Positions 21,201-33,107 of a stretch of 64,000 bases of DNA are shown one piece after another. The notes under the pieces are model-generated. The model was not told the DNA's origin and made no database searches. It saw only the letters and a list, made by a program, of their open reading frames with translations. Both the position numbers and the translations under genes were made by a program. How positions within the stretch are numbered: the first letter of the stretch is position 1; each line of letters starts with the position of its first letter. This DNA comes from Diphasiastrum complanatum (lineage: Eukaryota; Streptophyta; Lycopodiopsida; Lycopodiales; Lycopodiaceae): positions 38,963,827 to 39,027,826 of the forward strand of contig CM055106.1 of NCBI GenBank assembly GCA_029204225.1, read 5' to 3'.

Positions 21201-24200
21201 TCAGTTATCATTCTTCTTATTTGTTTTGCTCTGTATGGAATTGTGAAATTGCATTTGGTCATAGCTTATTTGTTCTACATGCTTTATGCATCTTGGTTTT
21301 TTGGGGGCTTGTTCATTACCAAATAATAGCATGACAATTCATCAAGAATGCTTGTACAACTTAGGAGTATCAAAGGGAGCTTATGGCTTATATATCGTGA
21401 GATAATCACTTAGTTATTGTCGAATATAATTTTAGATAAAGTACATGGATAACTACACTAGTTGGAGTATATTAGTGATGATATTACTTAGTTCAAAACA
21501 CCATCACTTAGTTGTATTGAAGTCGCAAAAATAAGTTTGGGGAAATAGTACCTTGTGTCAAATGTCAATCTTTGGTCAATTGTGATTCGTATATATTTAT
21601 TGTCAATAGATTGGTAAATATATGCATACCAAAACCATTATCGCAATTCTTATGTGTTTATGGTGTACTTTTCAAAATTTTACAAGAATTTGAAACTCAA
21701 AAACAAAAGATTGTGCCAAGACCATGGGACCAATCACCACCCTCCTCACCAACAAGGAAGTTACCAAGGTCGTATTGCAAACATCATGGAGGGGGAATAC
21801 TTGAAGAGGGTGAAAGTATCGACTAAGGAGCAAGATCTTGTAGGCGACTACAACAAGAATATAGACAAGAGACAAACATTGTGCTTATGACTTGTTTTGG
21901 TGTAGCAGTAAGGGAATGAGTATGGCAAGATGCCATGCAAGAAGAGTATGACTCCATCATGGAAAATGATAGTTGGGAACTCGTGGAATCACTAGAAGGG
22001 AAGTGGCCTCTTGGTTGCTAATGGGTCTACAAGACCAAGTCTTATTTGTTTGCTTGAGGTCCTCTTTTTTTGAATGCGTGTGATTCTTTTGGATGAGGAA
22101 TGCTATATGTTTTTGTTAATCATGCTATCACAATCACAAACAATCTTTAGCAAAAGCATTCATCCATCTAGTTTCTAAAACCAATCCACAAAATCAGCAC
22201 AAGCAAAATAGGTGTTAGATTCACATTTTGGAGAGATCACTAAGATCCTTAGGAGGTTTCCTTTTATTGTTCACCTATTTTGAGAAAATCAACCTCTTGA
22301 GGAGAAGATCTAGAGCCAAGGATGCCTAGATAAACCAGAAGCAACCAAAATCCAAGAAAAGATAAAAGCAAAAACAAGAAAACTCCAAAAAGAAGAAGAA
22401 GAAAGATGAATCTCACCCCTAGATCTAAGCCATTCCACTTTTAGATATTACACTAAGCTTGACACCCTTAGTAGGCTTAGATCCCCATTCCTATCTCGTA
22501 GTTTACCCTCTCCCCATTGGATCGAAACCCGATACTACAAGTGATACTCACCCAGAGATCCATCCGATTAGGGAGGCACAGAAAGGGTCCAACATTAAAT
22601 CTACGAGGAATATGACAAAGGCCTAGTGGAGAGCAATCAAGAGAGTTTTGAGGCATTTCGAAGGGACTTTTAGTTATCGGATTTTGCACACTGATGATGG
22701 TGACCTTTATTAGAGGGTTGCATAGATTTTGATTGGGCTGGTGAATGAGATGACCATAGTTGACTTCTGGTGATGGGATTGGGCACACTGATGATGGTGG
22801 CTTTCAGGAGCCATATCTTGGTGCAACAAGAAACAATTTGTGACGACATTGTCATCTATAGAGGGTAAATACAAGACAACTATGAGAGGCTATGTGGTTG
22901 AGGAGATTACTTGTGATGCTCATGTTTGGTCAAAGGACTTTAGTTAGATATTTGTATAGTCAAAGTTGTATTCAATTGACAAAGAATACAATGTATTATG
23001 TGAGGACATATTAAGGTGGAGCAACATTTTATACGAGAGAAAGTACATCAGTGGGGAGATATCTCTCAAGTACCGTGACAATGACAATCATTTTTTTAAA
23101 ATTCATCCTTTGAGCTTCATCAAGCCACTTAGTGAAGATGAGTTTGAAAATTTTAGGCAATTATTAGGTGTTAGGTGTTACGTGAATAAGTTAGCAACTA
23201 AGGGGGGTTGCTGAAATATAATGCATATTTTATTTCTTTTTTGTACATATGTCATGGGGGCTGTCAAATGTAAGTAAGTACATGGTAGCCTGCCTTTAAA
23301 TCTTATATAAGTAGACCAAGTGGGCCCAAGTGGCCTAGAAGTCAAGCGAGTGATGGCACTTCGTTGTGAATCCCATAAGGAAGCTTGTATTATGTGAATC
23401 CCATAGCTCTTATTTTATCTAGGAGTTCTCATACCCTAGCAATCAACACACTTTTTGGAGTCCAACACTTGAATGAAGCAAGTTAAGGTATATTCCTTCG
23501 TGTTTAATGTTCCTCCTCATTTCAGTTAAGTTGTCGTTTTTAGGGTTTTAGTTGTGTATGGCAGTTGTAGCTCTCCCATAATGTTGTCAAATCTTCACCA
23601 AAACTAAGAATTGACAATGTTAATTACACCTTCTCATGTTTCATTGGTTTTTAACAGATTAAAAGTCCAAAATGAGGCTTTTTTTTAATCTACGTTTGCA
23701 CACTGCCTTTCCCACCTCCAACAAGTGTTATACCCACAAGCGGTTTAGCTAAAACAGAATCACAATATTTGTCATTAATGCCATCCATCAACGCCTTTGG
23801 ATCCAAAAGCTGCATCAGTTGACTGTGCTAACACCTCAGAACTACCAATTGTATTTTGTTGCACCAACTCCTGGAGGACTACACCAACACTTCACAACTG
23901 AAACTTTTAGCTGTTGAATGCTGTTTCTCTTCAGAAGATTACAACTGTGGTTTGCTGCACATAATCTTACCTTCTCCCTCAAAACATCCAGCAGGTCCAA
24001 ACCCTCTGTTGCTTAATGCATTCCTAGTTGAATGCTCCTGTCACAAGCCAATCTCTCCAAGCTCGTGAATCCTAGAAGCCGGTGTCTTGAATCCATATTT
24101 GATGGTATCCACTTTTGAGATCTATCTTACTGAAAATGGTTGCACCTTGCAACGCATCCAGTAGATCATCAATCCTGGGCATCAAATACCTGTGCTTTAC

Positions 24201-27200
24201 AGTGATCTTATTCAATCCCCTGTAATCTACACACATCCGGAAACTACCGTCCTTTTTTTAACAAGTAAAATAGGAGAGGTGAAAGGTGAATAACTCGGAC
24301 AGAAGTACCCCAGCTTGAGATACTCCTCCAACATCTTTCTGACTTCCTCTTCCTCTTTTAGGCTTATCCTATAAGGAGGCCTACATACCGGACTTGCCCC
24401 TGGAACGAGCTCAATACAATGATCAACGTTCCGACTAGGCGGCAATCCCTCTGGCATATTACTAATTAGCACGTGTTTAAACTGCATGCGGATGGACTTC
24501 TCCAACTCACTAGCTGGGTCACATCTAGGCTGTATGCAAAAGTAAATGAAGCTTCTTGTGGTTTATTAGTGAGTGTGCTTATTTGATTATTACCAACATA
24601 ACAATCAAAACTGGAATCAACATTCACATAACACAACCACAAATACTGAATCTCCATTCTCTTTATTTGCATATAGGTAACAAGAGGACCCTCAACAAAT
24701 GGTCTTCCCCCCTTTTAAAACATGAGACAAACCCTCATGTCCAAACTTTATGTACATGCAAAAGAAAGAAAAACTATACAAGCTGCCTACTCATCATCGC
24801 TTACTAATAAGTCTTCCAAAATCTCCTCATCCTTGTCCTTATCTTGACGCTGTTGTAAAACATGGAGCTTCTTGTCCGTGCGGCGAGGACAATCTTTGAC
24901 AAGATGCTTGCCAAGACAGAAGAAGCATAATCCGTCTTTCTTGGCCTTGCCCTTTTGTTCTGGACTGAGAGGAGACTTGTTGTAAGCCTAATGAGCCAAA
25001 GGAGATCCCGCCTTGCGCTTCAAAGTCTGCTGCATCTGGATAGGATCCTTCTGCGAAAAGCCTTTCTGACGAGCTTGGCCAGACTTTCGCGAATCCTTCC
25101 TCTGAGGCCAGCTTGGCGCTCCAGATTCAGCCTTGGTGCGCACATTACCTTCAAAGTCGAGAGCTATAGCAACTGCCTCTTCTAAGGTCTTGCACCCTTC
25201 ATTTAGCACTGAAGGCCTCAACTCTTCACGAAGGCCAAATATGAACTTGTGGACTAGCAGCCACTCGGGAATCCCTTTCGGAATCTTGATAAGCGTCTCA
25301 CGATACCTATCAGCATATTCTTGCACCATGTACTGCCTCTGACGATGCAAAAACCAAGCATCCGTCGCACGCACATGCTCATGTGGAGGAATAAACTGAG
25401 CTCTGAAAGCTCGCTTAAACTCAAGCCAGGTGGATGGAGCCTGATTTCAACAACTTGCACCACCACCTGTCAGCAAAATCAGTGTCTCATCAGTTGGGGA
25501 CCGTTTCAAATCAAAATACTCTTCCCACTTATGCAACCACTGATCTACGATATCAGTATTGCGTTGGGGAGTGTTTCCAGCAAAACGGGTAGGTTTAATA
25601 TCTTTGTCTTCTGGATAGGGTGGAGGTAACACAGGACGAACAGCAGAAGACGGATAAGGTGGAGCATACTGCGAGGAAGATGCATAACCACCAGCTACCA
25701 TCATTGCTCGCATCTATGCGACGGTTTTTTCCACACTATCCATGCGAGCTTGCACAGAAGGGGAAGTGCCAGCAGGCGAACGGGCAGCCACTGTAGGCGG
25801 ATTATGGGCAGGACTAAGCACAGGGTTGGGTGGTGGTGATGGAAGAGCAACGGGTGGACTGAGCGAAATATCAACTTTATCATTTTCCATTATAAAACAA
25901 AAACAAAGATAGCACGAAATCAAGCTAGAAATTGCATTTATTGAAACACAGTCAAGAAAAGGAAATGTTCAGCCTATTGACAATTTAGAACTGATGGAGA
26001 CAAAAGGCAACTGGAAAGTAACAAAGCCAAGGACAGGTAGTACTTCCCTTGCGTCCTATGCTGGTACAAAAGTCGGTAAAGAACTTATTTTGGGCACCAA
26101 ATAGGCTTGAAAGTTGAAAAAAACAGGAAAAAAGCGGGCTGTTTGACGTCGAATTTCTTCCAAACGGCAAAAGCTTTTCACGAACGGTCAATTAGCAGTA
26201 GGTCGCCCTCCTACTAGGCTCAATCTGAAACTTTAACAGCAGAAATCGAAGATAAATCGGAGAAGTTACACCCAATCCAAAAATCTGACCTGTTTTTTGC
26301 TTGAAAACCGACTTTTTGGTGAAACAGAGGCAAATCTGCTCCAAAACTGGCGTATGATGGCTCTATAGGATCGCTATGGATGCTAGAAACATGCTCTCAA
26401 AATCTGATCAGGACGGTTTAAATCTCAAAAAATTGGAGAATCAAGAAACATTGTCACAACCTTCTTTGTGCATTGCAAAGGCGGTGGTATGCATAAACCA
26501 GTTTTTATGAAAAAGTGGCAAAAGTGCATGTGACCACAAGCGAAAGGGCCTTATCCCTCAGCACATTGTGCTAATTTACCTCTTTTACATGTGTTTTTTT
26601 ACACTAGCAAGTCATTGGGTTCTCCTCTCATGTGATTGACAACATATTTGAATTGACAATTGTTCCCGCTCAATAGTTTGGAATGGGTCTTCTTAAGATT
26701 TTTCAGCCATCCAATTCAGCTAATGCCTAACATCCTTTCACAAAAGGATAACCCCTCCTTGTAGCAAAACTTGTCACTGCTGCATGATTACAGGTTTTTA
26801 AGAAAGTGTCTTAGCCATGCATTTCGAGTTGTGTTTGTAGGTAAGCATCAGACTTTTATCACTGTATCATCTTGACCCCATTACCCTTTTTTTTTTTTTC
26901 CACTTGGGAACCCTATTGAATTTACATCAATTGAGGCAGCTGATGTAAGTCGAAAGTGATGAAGTGCATGTTTGTGCGCACACATGCTCTGGGCCGCACG
27001 TGTGTGTGTAGATGCATGTCTGTTTGTGTAACACATATATCCCTCATAGTTGCAGAGTATTCTGGTACGCTGCATGCCGGAATGCATACGGAACAAGCCA
27101 ACCAGAGCTCTTTGAAATGTTTTCTCGAACATAGTGAAAATGCATTCATTTAAATTTTTTTTTTCCTGGCAGGGGTACTGTTTTGGGGATTATTTGGGAG

Positions 27201-30200
27201 CTGAAATATATTATTTTTACTAGAAAATGCTTAAAACGAGTGCTTAAAAACAAACTTACTTTCTACTATCCAACATGCAGCTGTTTAAACTCCACTTCCA
27301 TTTATTTTCAGTTCTCCGCCAAGGCTATCTTGGACTTATAAGGTGTTTATGAGCTGGCATATAGACGTACTAAAACATGAGGATTGAAAGATCAGGACGA
27401 AATCGAACCTATTAGCATCTATTACGTAATTTGTCTTACATTCATTACCATATGTTACATGATCTGTCCTTCAACTGCTGCTGCAAAAAAGATTTCAACA
27501 TTTTTTCAGGCCATCACTATATAGGAGAACGAATTAGGTTCTGTGTGTTTTGGAACCATTTAAGAAATGGATAATTTTCTTTTAATGTTCGGATTTTGAG
27601 ACAATTTTAAGCAATGTTAGGGCACGTTTGTGTTTTTAAAGAGAGAAAGTCAGGGAAATTTGTGGCTGTCTGACGTTCCAAATCGTTTGCCATCTTGCAA
27701 CATTTAGTAAGCCATATTTTAAGGCAATTGTATGGTAGGGTTTTGTTTCCAACATAGTTCTACATTTGTTCCTAGCTTTACTTCTTGCTGTGCATCTGTG
27801 AAACATAATACCCATTGTCCTTGATGAATTGGAAAGAATTGTGGGCCTGAAATTTTTCTCAACCTGATTCGTGAACAGCTGTCAGTTTGTTTGTCATTTA
27901 CAGGCTTGTGTGAATGTTCCATAGGCTGGTCAGTTTGTGTAATGTTGCTGTTACCCTGTTAGGTAGCATCAGTTAGTATGCATTTGTTAATGTGCCAAAT
28001 GATGATTGTTTATTCGCTTTTTGGAAGTGGAAACTTTTGTAAATGTACCCAAAACTATTAACAAGCTATTTGCTGCCTATGGTACTTTTTTGTCAAAATA
28101 TAAAGCATGATTAATGGTTACTTGAAAATTGAAAGTTAAAACTTGTGTAAATGCACCCTAACCTTCAAAGCAACTATGCATCTCAGGTATGTTCACATAA
28201 GTTTCAAACATGTTGATGCAGGAAGTTACTTTGTCAGCTTGCATTTATGCAGGCTGGTCTGTTTGTGAACCTTGTTAATTAGTAGAACAGTTACTACTGA
28301 GGGTACAGATAATAAGATACTTTATGGTCATTTGCTATTGAAAGTTGAAACTTGTGTTGTTCACATAGGCAGATACTTTCTGATTCTAACCAGCAAAGGC
28401 TGAGTCTGAACCATCCCAATTTGATCAGTTGCAATTCAAGAAGCAGTCAATTTCAAATTACCAGGAAATACTAAAGCTAGGAAGGATCTTGGGCTGGGAG
28501 GTTTTTGGATTTTTTATATGGCAGTTATCTGAGCTAGTCTATCACTGACCTAGCTAGGTCCTCAGTCTAGATTCTATACATTGTCTCCCAAAATAACTCT
28601 AGCGCTTTTATCTACAGCAGGGACCATAATGTTTTAGTAAGTTCAATGATGAAATCGTGACATGACGCAGTGACCAACTAGATGCTATATTTATTCTTAA
28701 GCGATGACTATTTAGTTTATGGTGCAAATTTGCGTCACATAGACACATTGTGACACAGACCATCAAATCAAATAACATGTTTATTGACCAAGCGGTAAAT
28801 ATCACTTGTCAATTCTATAGGTTTTCTCATCTTTGCACCAGTAGAGATGCTTTTTGTATACCAATTAACCAATCTAGTTATTCAATTACTCCATAAGCTT
28901 GTTTAAGAAAAACCTGAAAGTAATTAGAACAATATGGACTCTTTTGGTTTTGTCTTTCTGCTATTTCAGCTTTTGGTATGTTTAAGACGACTATATTATA
29001 ATCCAAAAAAGTGGGCAGCTAACGTGCCTGCTTTGTATCTAGTATTTTGTATTTTGTCCATGTCCAGGGTTGCAAGGCCCGTTTCGGAATGCGTTCCGCA
29101 ATACGTTCTTTATTTTGTCCCGAAACGCTTTCTTTTTTTTTTTTATTTTGCAAAATGCGTGTCAAAAAACAGGATTTTCAGGGGTTGTTTAGGTGGTATT
29201 TTTTGCAATTTTTTTTCTGCTCACACGCCTCGATCTGACATGCATAGAAAAATTTACAACATTCTCTCCTCCAGCACATGCGGGCAGAAAGGAGAAAAAA
29301 TTGCAAATTCGAAGCAAATTTTTTTTGTGTTCCGGACAGCGGGCTCGCGTTCCGGAACGCGTTCCGCTGCAATAATGTCTGTCTTAGTAACTCTTGTTTA
29401 CATATTTTTGTCCCTGTTTTTTATTTTATTTTATTTTAGTTTTTGCTGATTGTTATTTTCTTCTTACTCAACACTGCTGGGGCACCGATGAGACATAGGC
29501 ATGCTAGTTGGCTAAGTTTTTGTGTTTATTGACTTCTATATTATTGTTTAGATGATGTTCTTTTACTCCAGGAGGGCAATAGTTGCTTGTTGTTGCTATA
29601 CTTGTTTCAGAGGTAGAGTGAGATAAATTAGAATTAGCTGAGTCTGATCTTGAAGTATTATCATTCTTAATGAGAGGGGCTCCGTGTATGAGATATTTAT
29701 CATAAACCTCTTCCCTTCGAAGGCTGGTTCATCGAATTATTCAAAACCAAGTAGTATATGGTAAAAAGGCAGATTGGTGATAGGGTATTTGTAGTTTATA
29801 TATGTAAAAAATTGTCCAAGTTGAAATATTAATTTTGTGTATGTTAGCCCCGCAGGGCACAGCCGGTAACAAGTTACTTTGCGTAGATCCTTTGACTTTT
29901 TTGGTTGCATGTTTTTTTCTTTCTAAGCTTTCCCTTATGGCATCACTGACTTCTCAAATAAAATTTGTGAATTTGGACATATTCCAATCTCACAATAGGT
30001 GATATCCTTTAAAAGTAATGTTTGTGATTGGAAAGACATGTTATAAGGTTCTGCAAATGATGATTGCCTGCAATAGAAGATTGTATTCGGTATTTGTTCA
30101 CTGAACTGGTTGTTGTTATGTAACACTATTGTCAGTTCACCATCTGTGAGTAGTGTAAAGTCGAGTTAAGTGAAAAATTATTATTATGTAGCTGAATTGG

Positions 30201-31049
30201 TTTCATTCTGCTATGCAGTTGATGTTTTCTTTGCTCTTATTTTTTAAATAGCATCCTTGTAGACATAGGTGTTGTACCTGTAAGCGGGGAACTAAACTGG
30301 GTCGAATAATGTGATAGCAATATTCTCATGAGCTGTTTTACTTTTGTTGGCAGGCAAAAATGGCTGGCGTGTAGAGCTTTCTCGGAGTTCTGGTGGTGGT
30401 GGTGGAGGACCACGTGGGCGTGGAGGAGATGAGATGAAGTGTTATGAGTGTGGAGAGTCTGGTCATTTTGCTCGTGAGTGCCGTCTTCGCATAGGATCTG
30501 GAGGATTAGGGACAGGGGGCCGTGGCAGAGCTCGTAGTCCTGCAAGATATCGGCGTAGTCCAAGCTATGGTCGCAGGTAGAGTGTAACATAGATACCTTA
30601 AAAAGTATTCCACTCAAATGTTAAAGAATGTCAAGATGCTTTGTAAAACTGGTATACTTTGATTTTGCTTTTTTGAATGGTGGGCCATGGCCCATGAGTG
30701 CGTTGTTCATTGGTTCACTTTATAGATTCATGGAAGGTGTTTTGAGACCTTATTCCTGTGCTTGGCTTTAAATGCAGTCCACCTAGGAGGAGCCGTTCAC
30801 CTGTTCGTCGTCGAAGCATCTCTCCCATTCACCGCGGACGAAGTCTTAGTCGATCACCTCCTCCCCGCCGTGATCGGCCATTTATGAATGGGTGGTGTAC
30901 TATTTCTTCCAACTCATGGAATAGCTGTGACCAATGCATACTCATCATGTTATGCTTGTATGGTATTTGACAGTGTGTTGTTGGCTGTTTGCAGGAGTCC
31001 AATTTCCCGGAATTACCTTCGCAGCCGGAGCAGAAGTCAGAGCCCGTGA
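18231..31049 (+). CDS. RSZ22: Serine/arginine-rich splicing factor with zinc knuckle, five exons
   Basis: SR protein acting in nuclear pre-mRNA splicing, of the plant RSZ (SRSF7/9G8-like) group. Coding exons are 18231-18319, 20728-20816, 30354-30576, 30778-30891 and 30995-31049, with GT-AG introns of 2408, 9537, 201 and 103 bases, encoding 189 aa. The RRM (about 1-70) has RNP2 VYVGNV and RNP1-like [11 protein letters not shown] Gly/Arg hinge leads to the zinc knuckle [14 protein letters not shown] (residues 89-102, CX2CX4HX4C). The RS tail (about 115-189) has repeats such as [21 protein letters not shown] and [11 protein letters not shown] before TGA at 31047-31049. Length matches known RSZ21/22 proteins. 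No disablement is visible. Introns 1 and 2 are repeat-filled (minisatellite; copia, gypsy and MITE-like insertions). Alternative splicing is common for this class but cannot be read here. Confidence 0.95.
18350..19565 (+). repeat. Minisatellite in RSZ22 intron 1, ~80-110 bp units
   Basis: About 13 tandem units begin some 30 bases after the exon 1 donor. Each unit carries TATATCATGGCTGCC, AGTGCAATTTCTGTA, a TATCCATTTCGCCT block and a pyrimidine-rich TTCTTTTTCTTTCTCGGAAG. Units before about 19080 form one subtype; later ones (19100-19560) replace the middle with TTCAGTGCAGTTTCTG and CTGCTATTACTTGGC. Several open frames over the array are by-products of the repeat. Confidence 0.9.
21900..22045 (+). 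pseudogene. Copia RT N-terminal fragment in RSZ22 intron 2
   Basis: The frame reads [20 protein letters not shown], then a KWPLGC..WVYKTK block. This is the start of the copia reverse-transcriptase region, where W..AM..E...I..N.TW.L and K.IG.KWV.K are standard. A stop replaces the residue before WVYK (22021-22023). Coding similarity stops at about 22045; the next 800 bases look unrelated. Same orientation as RSZ22. Confidence 0.8.
22046..22839. other. Unassigned intronic DNA with a partial duplication
   Basis: No gene features. GCACACTGATGATGGTG occurs twice (about 22686 and 22783) within similar surroundings, suggesting an incomplete duplication of roughly 100 bases. Confidence 0.4.
22840..23205 (+). 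pseudogene. Copia RNase H / pol C-terminal fragment
   Basis: Readable pieces are [19 protein letters not shown] (RNase H, cognate of LSSTEAEY), then [18 protein letters not shown] and [17 protein letters not shown]. The last corresponds to the IADIFTKPL..D.F...R..LGV end of copia pol. Stops and a frame change near 22950 interrupt it. With 21900-22045 and the LTR at 23209 it outlines one decayed copia with most of its RT deleted, lying in RSZ22 intron 2. Confidence 0.8.
23209..23465 (+). mobile_element. Copia 3-prime LTR (start certain, end approximate)
   Basis: It starts TGCTGAAATATAATGC right after a purine-rich tract (AAGGGGGGT), as expected at the 3-prime end of a copia. TATATAAG near 23305 is a plausible TATA box. 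The first bases resemble the minus-strand LTR starting at 33107 (TAATGC.TATTTTA and GTACATA..TCATGGGG), so both belong to one copia lineage. The 3-prime end is not defined. Confidence 0.6.
24095..24560 (-). pseudogene. Gypsy reverse transcriptase, 5-prime half
   Basis: Reading leftward: [51 protein letters not shown], then in a shifted frame FSKIDL. These are gypsy RT blocks, from the pre-RT H.I.L.PG..P....YR motif to the first catalytic Asp region (SKIDL). A run of T at 24253-24259 marks the frameshift after LLVKK. The YLDD box and everything downstream are missing. It follows the gag at 25890-24790 in the same orientation; a protease is not visible between them. Confidence 0.85.
24785..25890 (-). 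pseudogene. Gypsy gag with one zinc knuckle
   Basis: Capsid/nucleocapsid polyprotein of a gypsy element. The start at 25890 ([10 protein letters not shown]) opens a Pro/Ala-rich stretch, then a predicted matrix/coil segment, then the gag core ([59 protein letters not shown]), ending with [13 protein letters not shown] (CX2CX4HX4C). The whole gag stays in a single frame but has several stop codons (near 25714, 25447, 24988 and 24790), so it decayed by point mutation. It lies antisense within RSZ22 intron 2. Confidence 0.85.
25891..29069. other. Intronic DNA of RSZ22 without recognisable genes
   Basis: The first 300 bases may be the 5-prime leader of the antisense gypsy element that begins at 25890. 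The rest is AT-rich with a GT/CA-rich stretch near 26960-27030. Short open frames on both strands share no family features. Confidence 0.45.
29070..29372. mobile_element. MITE-like element with palindromic ends
   Basis: Both ends carry a similar block in opposite orientation: left TTGCAAGG followed by CGGAATGCGTTCCG (29085-29098), right GGAACGCGTTCC (29354-29365, a perfect 12-base palindrome) followed by GCTGCAA. The interior is T-rich with no coding capacity. Size (about 300 bases) and inverted ends suit a non-autonomous DNA transposon. Target duplications are not clear, so the class is unknown. Confidence 0.5.
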
Positions 31050-32600
31050 TGAAGTAGAGTTTAGCTTCCATGATCTTGCAGTCACCAAGTTTTTGATCTT
31101 TTCGTCTCTCTGGATGGGAATGGACAATATTTGCTTCCAAAACTTTATCTTTTCTTTGAAGGATGTTACAACTTTTCTGGCTTCTTAATGTGGTCGCCTG
31201 CCACGGTTTTAGATAGAAGCTGATTATTAAGAGATCTCTGCACCAAGAACTTCCTGGCTTCTTCAGTAAAACTATTGCCTATGGAAGCTTCGGTTGACTC
31301 CTTTGGGATAAGTTTCTTTCCTAGTTTTCTTTAATGTTGTTCTGGATGATTTCTCTTGCGAAGAATTGTATTTCTAAGCTATAACTTATTTTTTAAGACA
31401 AGTACAGCTTGTTGTGCATCTAGGTCACATTCTGGAAGCAAACTCACAAAGGCCTTTTCCGTTGTTTTGTTTTTGAGGTGTGGTTCTACTTTAAACGGCA
31501 TGATACGGCACTGCTCTTCAGTCTTCCGCCTGGATAGTCTGCCATTCGGCCGTGCTCATCTTAAATATCATTGCCAGAGGTTGTACAGCTGTCTGCATTC
31601 AAATCTGCTACCATTATGAAGATGTTGGGTTCTGCTCATCTGCTTCGTCATCATTTTATTGCAGCTCAGTGGTGCTTCCAAGTGTATTATAGACCTTTTT
31701 TTAATTGGCTGAAAATGTTGTGGCTTCGACATGCCCACCACCAATGTTGTGGGCTTTCATTTTTCTTCTCCAGTTGGATTGTTCTACCTTCCATGCATTT
31801 GCAAGGTGTAAAAGCCAATCATCCTCCCTCCCTCCTGCCCATGTGCTTCTCTGGCATCCTAGAATTCTTTTTCCACAACTCTAGCTTTTTATGAAGTTCT
31901 TGCTACTACTATAGACCGTTAGTAGCACTAGATTAATTAACACTTCAACATCACTGATATGTAATCACACAGATGTGCTCCAATATGCCTGAGTTTTTGT
32001 TCCAACAAGTCAGTCAAGTCTTCTCAGTTCTACTGTTTTCATCCGCTGAGTAGTTGCCTGGGGTTCTTGTTGACGGAAAATGCTCTTTATGCATTGAGCC
32101 TAAGGATGGATTGCAGCAAAATCTAGGCATCAATCTTGGAAATTTATAAACTATCTTCTGTATGCTTTATTTTCCGATTTAGCATCAAAATCTTGTATCA
32201 ATCACAATATATCCTAGATTTAGCATCAAAATTTTCTATCAATCGTACGATCACCTCCTAGCATTCCTATTGCTGAAAGATTGATGTATGTATTTAGAAT
32301 TCAAACCTATTAACAAGTGCCATTAGCTGTTTATTACAGTGTAAGGCATCAAGAATCTGACAAAACCCAAATTAACAGCCACGTCAGCCTCCTGCAAAAG
32401 TATTCTGCTGATGAGCCAATCAAGGGATCTCGTTTCAAATGTAAATCTAGGCTATCATATGCTACGTCAATGTGCATAAGCATTTTGGTTATAGATCTCC
32501 TTTGGTGTGCCGAAGGTCAAAATCCTGTTCAAATCAAACTACAGACAATAAGTTCACAATTCGCTGGGGCGAATTGCGAAACCCAGTGAATTGAGATTCG
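31050..32600. other. RSZ22 3-prime flank and unassigned DNA
   Basis: The RSZ22 3-prime UTR should start here but I cannot define its end. No further gene is recognisable. A short direct repeat (GATTTAGCATCAAAAT) lies at about 32177 and 32218. Confidence 0.4.
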
Positions 32601-32699
32601 CTGCAGCACAGTTCCACACATGGGGACATTGGATGACTGACTTGCAACCCGCAGATAGAACCCATGTCCATGTCGTAGATGAGGCATCAAGCGATGAAT

Positions 32700-33107
32700 T
32701 ATTTACACAACAGTTTAGAACTATGATCAAAGTGCATAATGTAGTGATATTCCGTACCACTAACACCTCGCATAACATAGTGCCCCTTGAGACATGATAT
32801 CCCAAGTTTAAAAGTTCCCAACAAGCACTCTCCAATGCATCTCCCAAAGACACTACATGTGGTAACTTCCAACACTAACACATGTAACAAGTTAGTCGCC
32901 CCATATGCAACCAACATAAGTTCTCAACAAGCAACCTAATAGCAAAGTACAAAGTTTAAATGCTTATCTTAATAAAAAGTCGATTTACTCAACTTACAAA
33001 AGGGTGGTCTCATGTATTTAATTAATACCATGCCCCATGAGTTATGTACAACTTACAACATGATTAGTGCTTAGCCAAAGGGGTAAAATAAGCATTACTT
33101 TTTAACA
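32700..33107 (-). mobile_element. Copia 3-prime LTR (minus), far end undefined
   Basis: On the minus strand the LTR starts TGTTAAAAAGTAATGC at 33107, right after the polypurine tract AAAAGAAGG and the end of the copia pol frame. It is related to the LTR at 23209. The left limit given is arbitrary. Confidence 0.5.

Noticed and set aside
26881-27153. Overlapping ORFs on both strands near the GT-rich stretch
   Set aside because: Composition-driven frames in an intron; no coding features.
28934-29449. 171-aa plus-strand ORF
   Set aside because: It spans the MITE-like element and adjoining T-rich intron; Phe/Leu-rich composition follows from T runs, and no domain is present.
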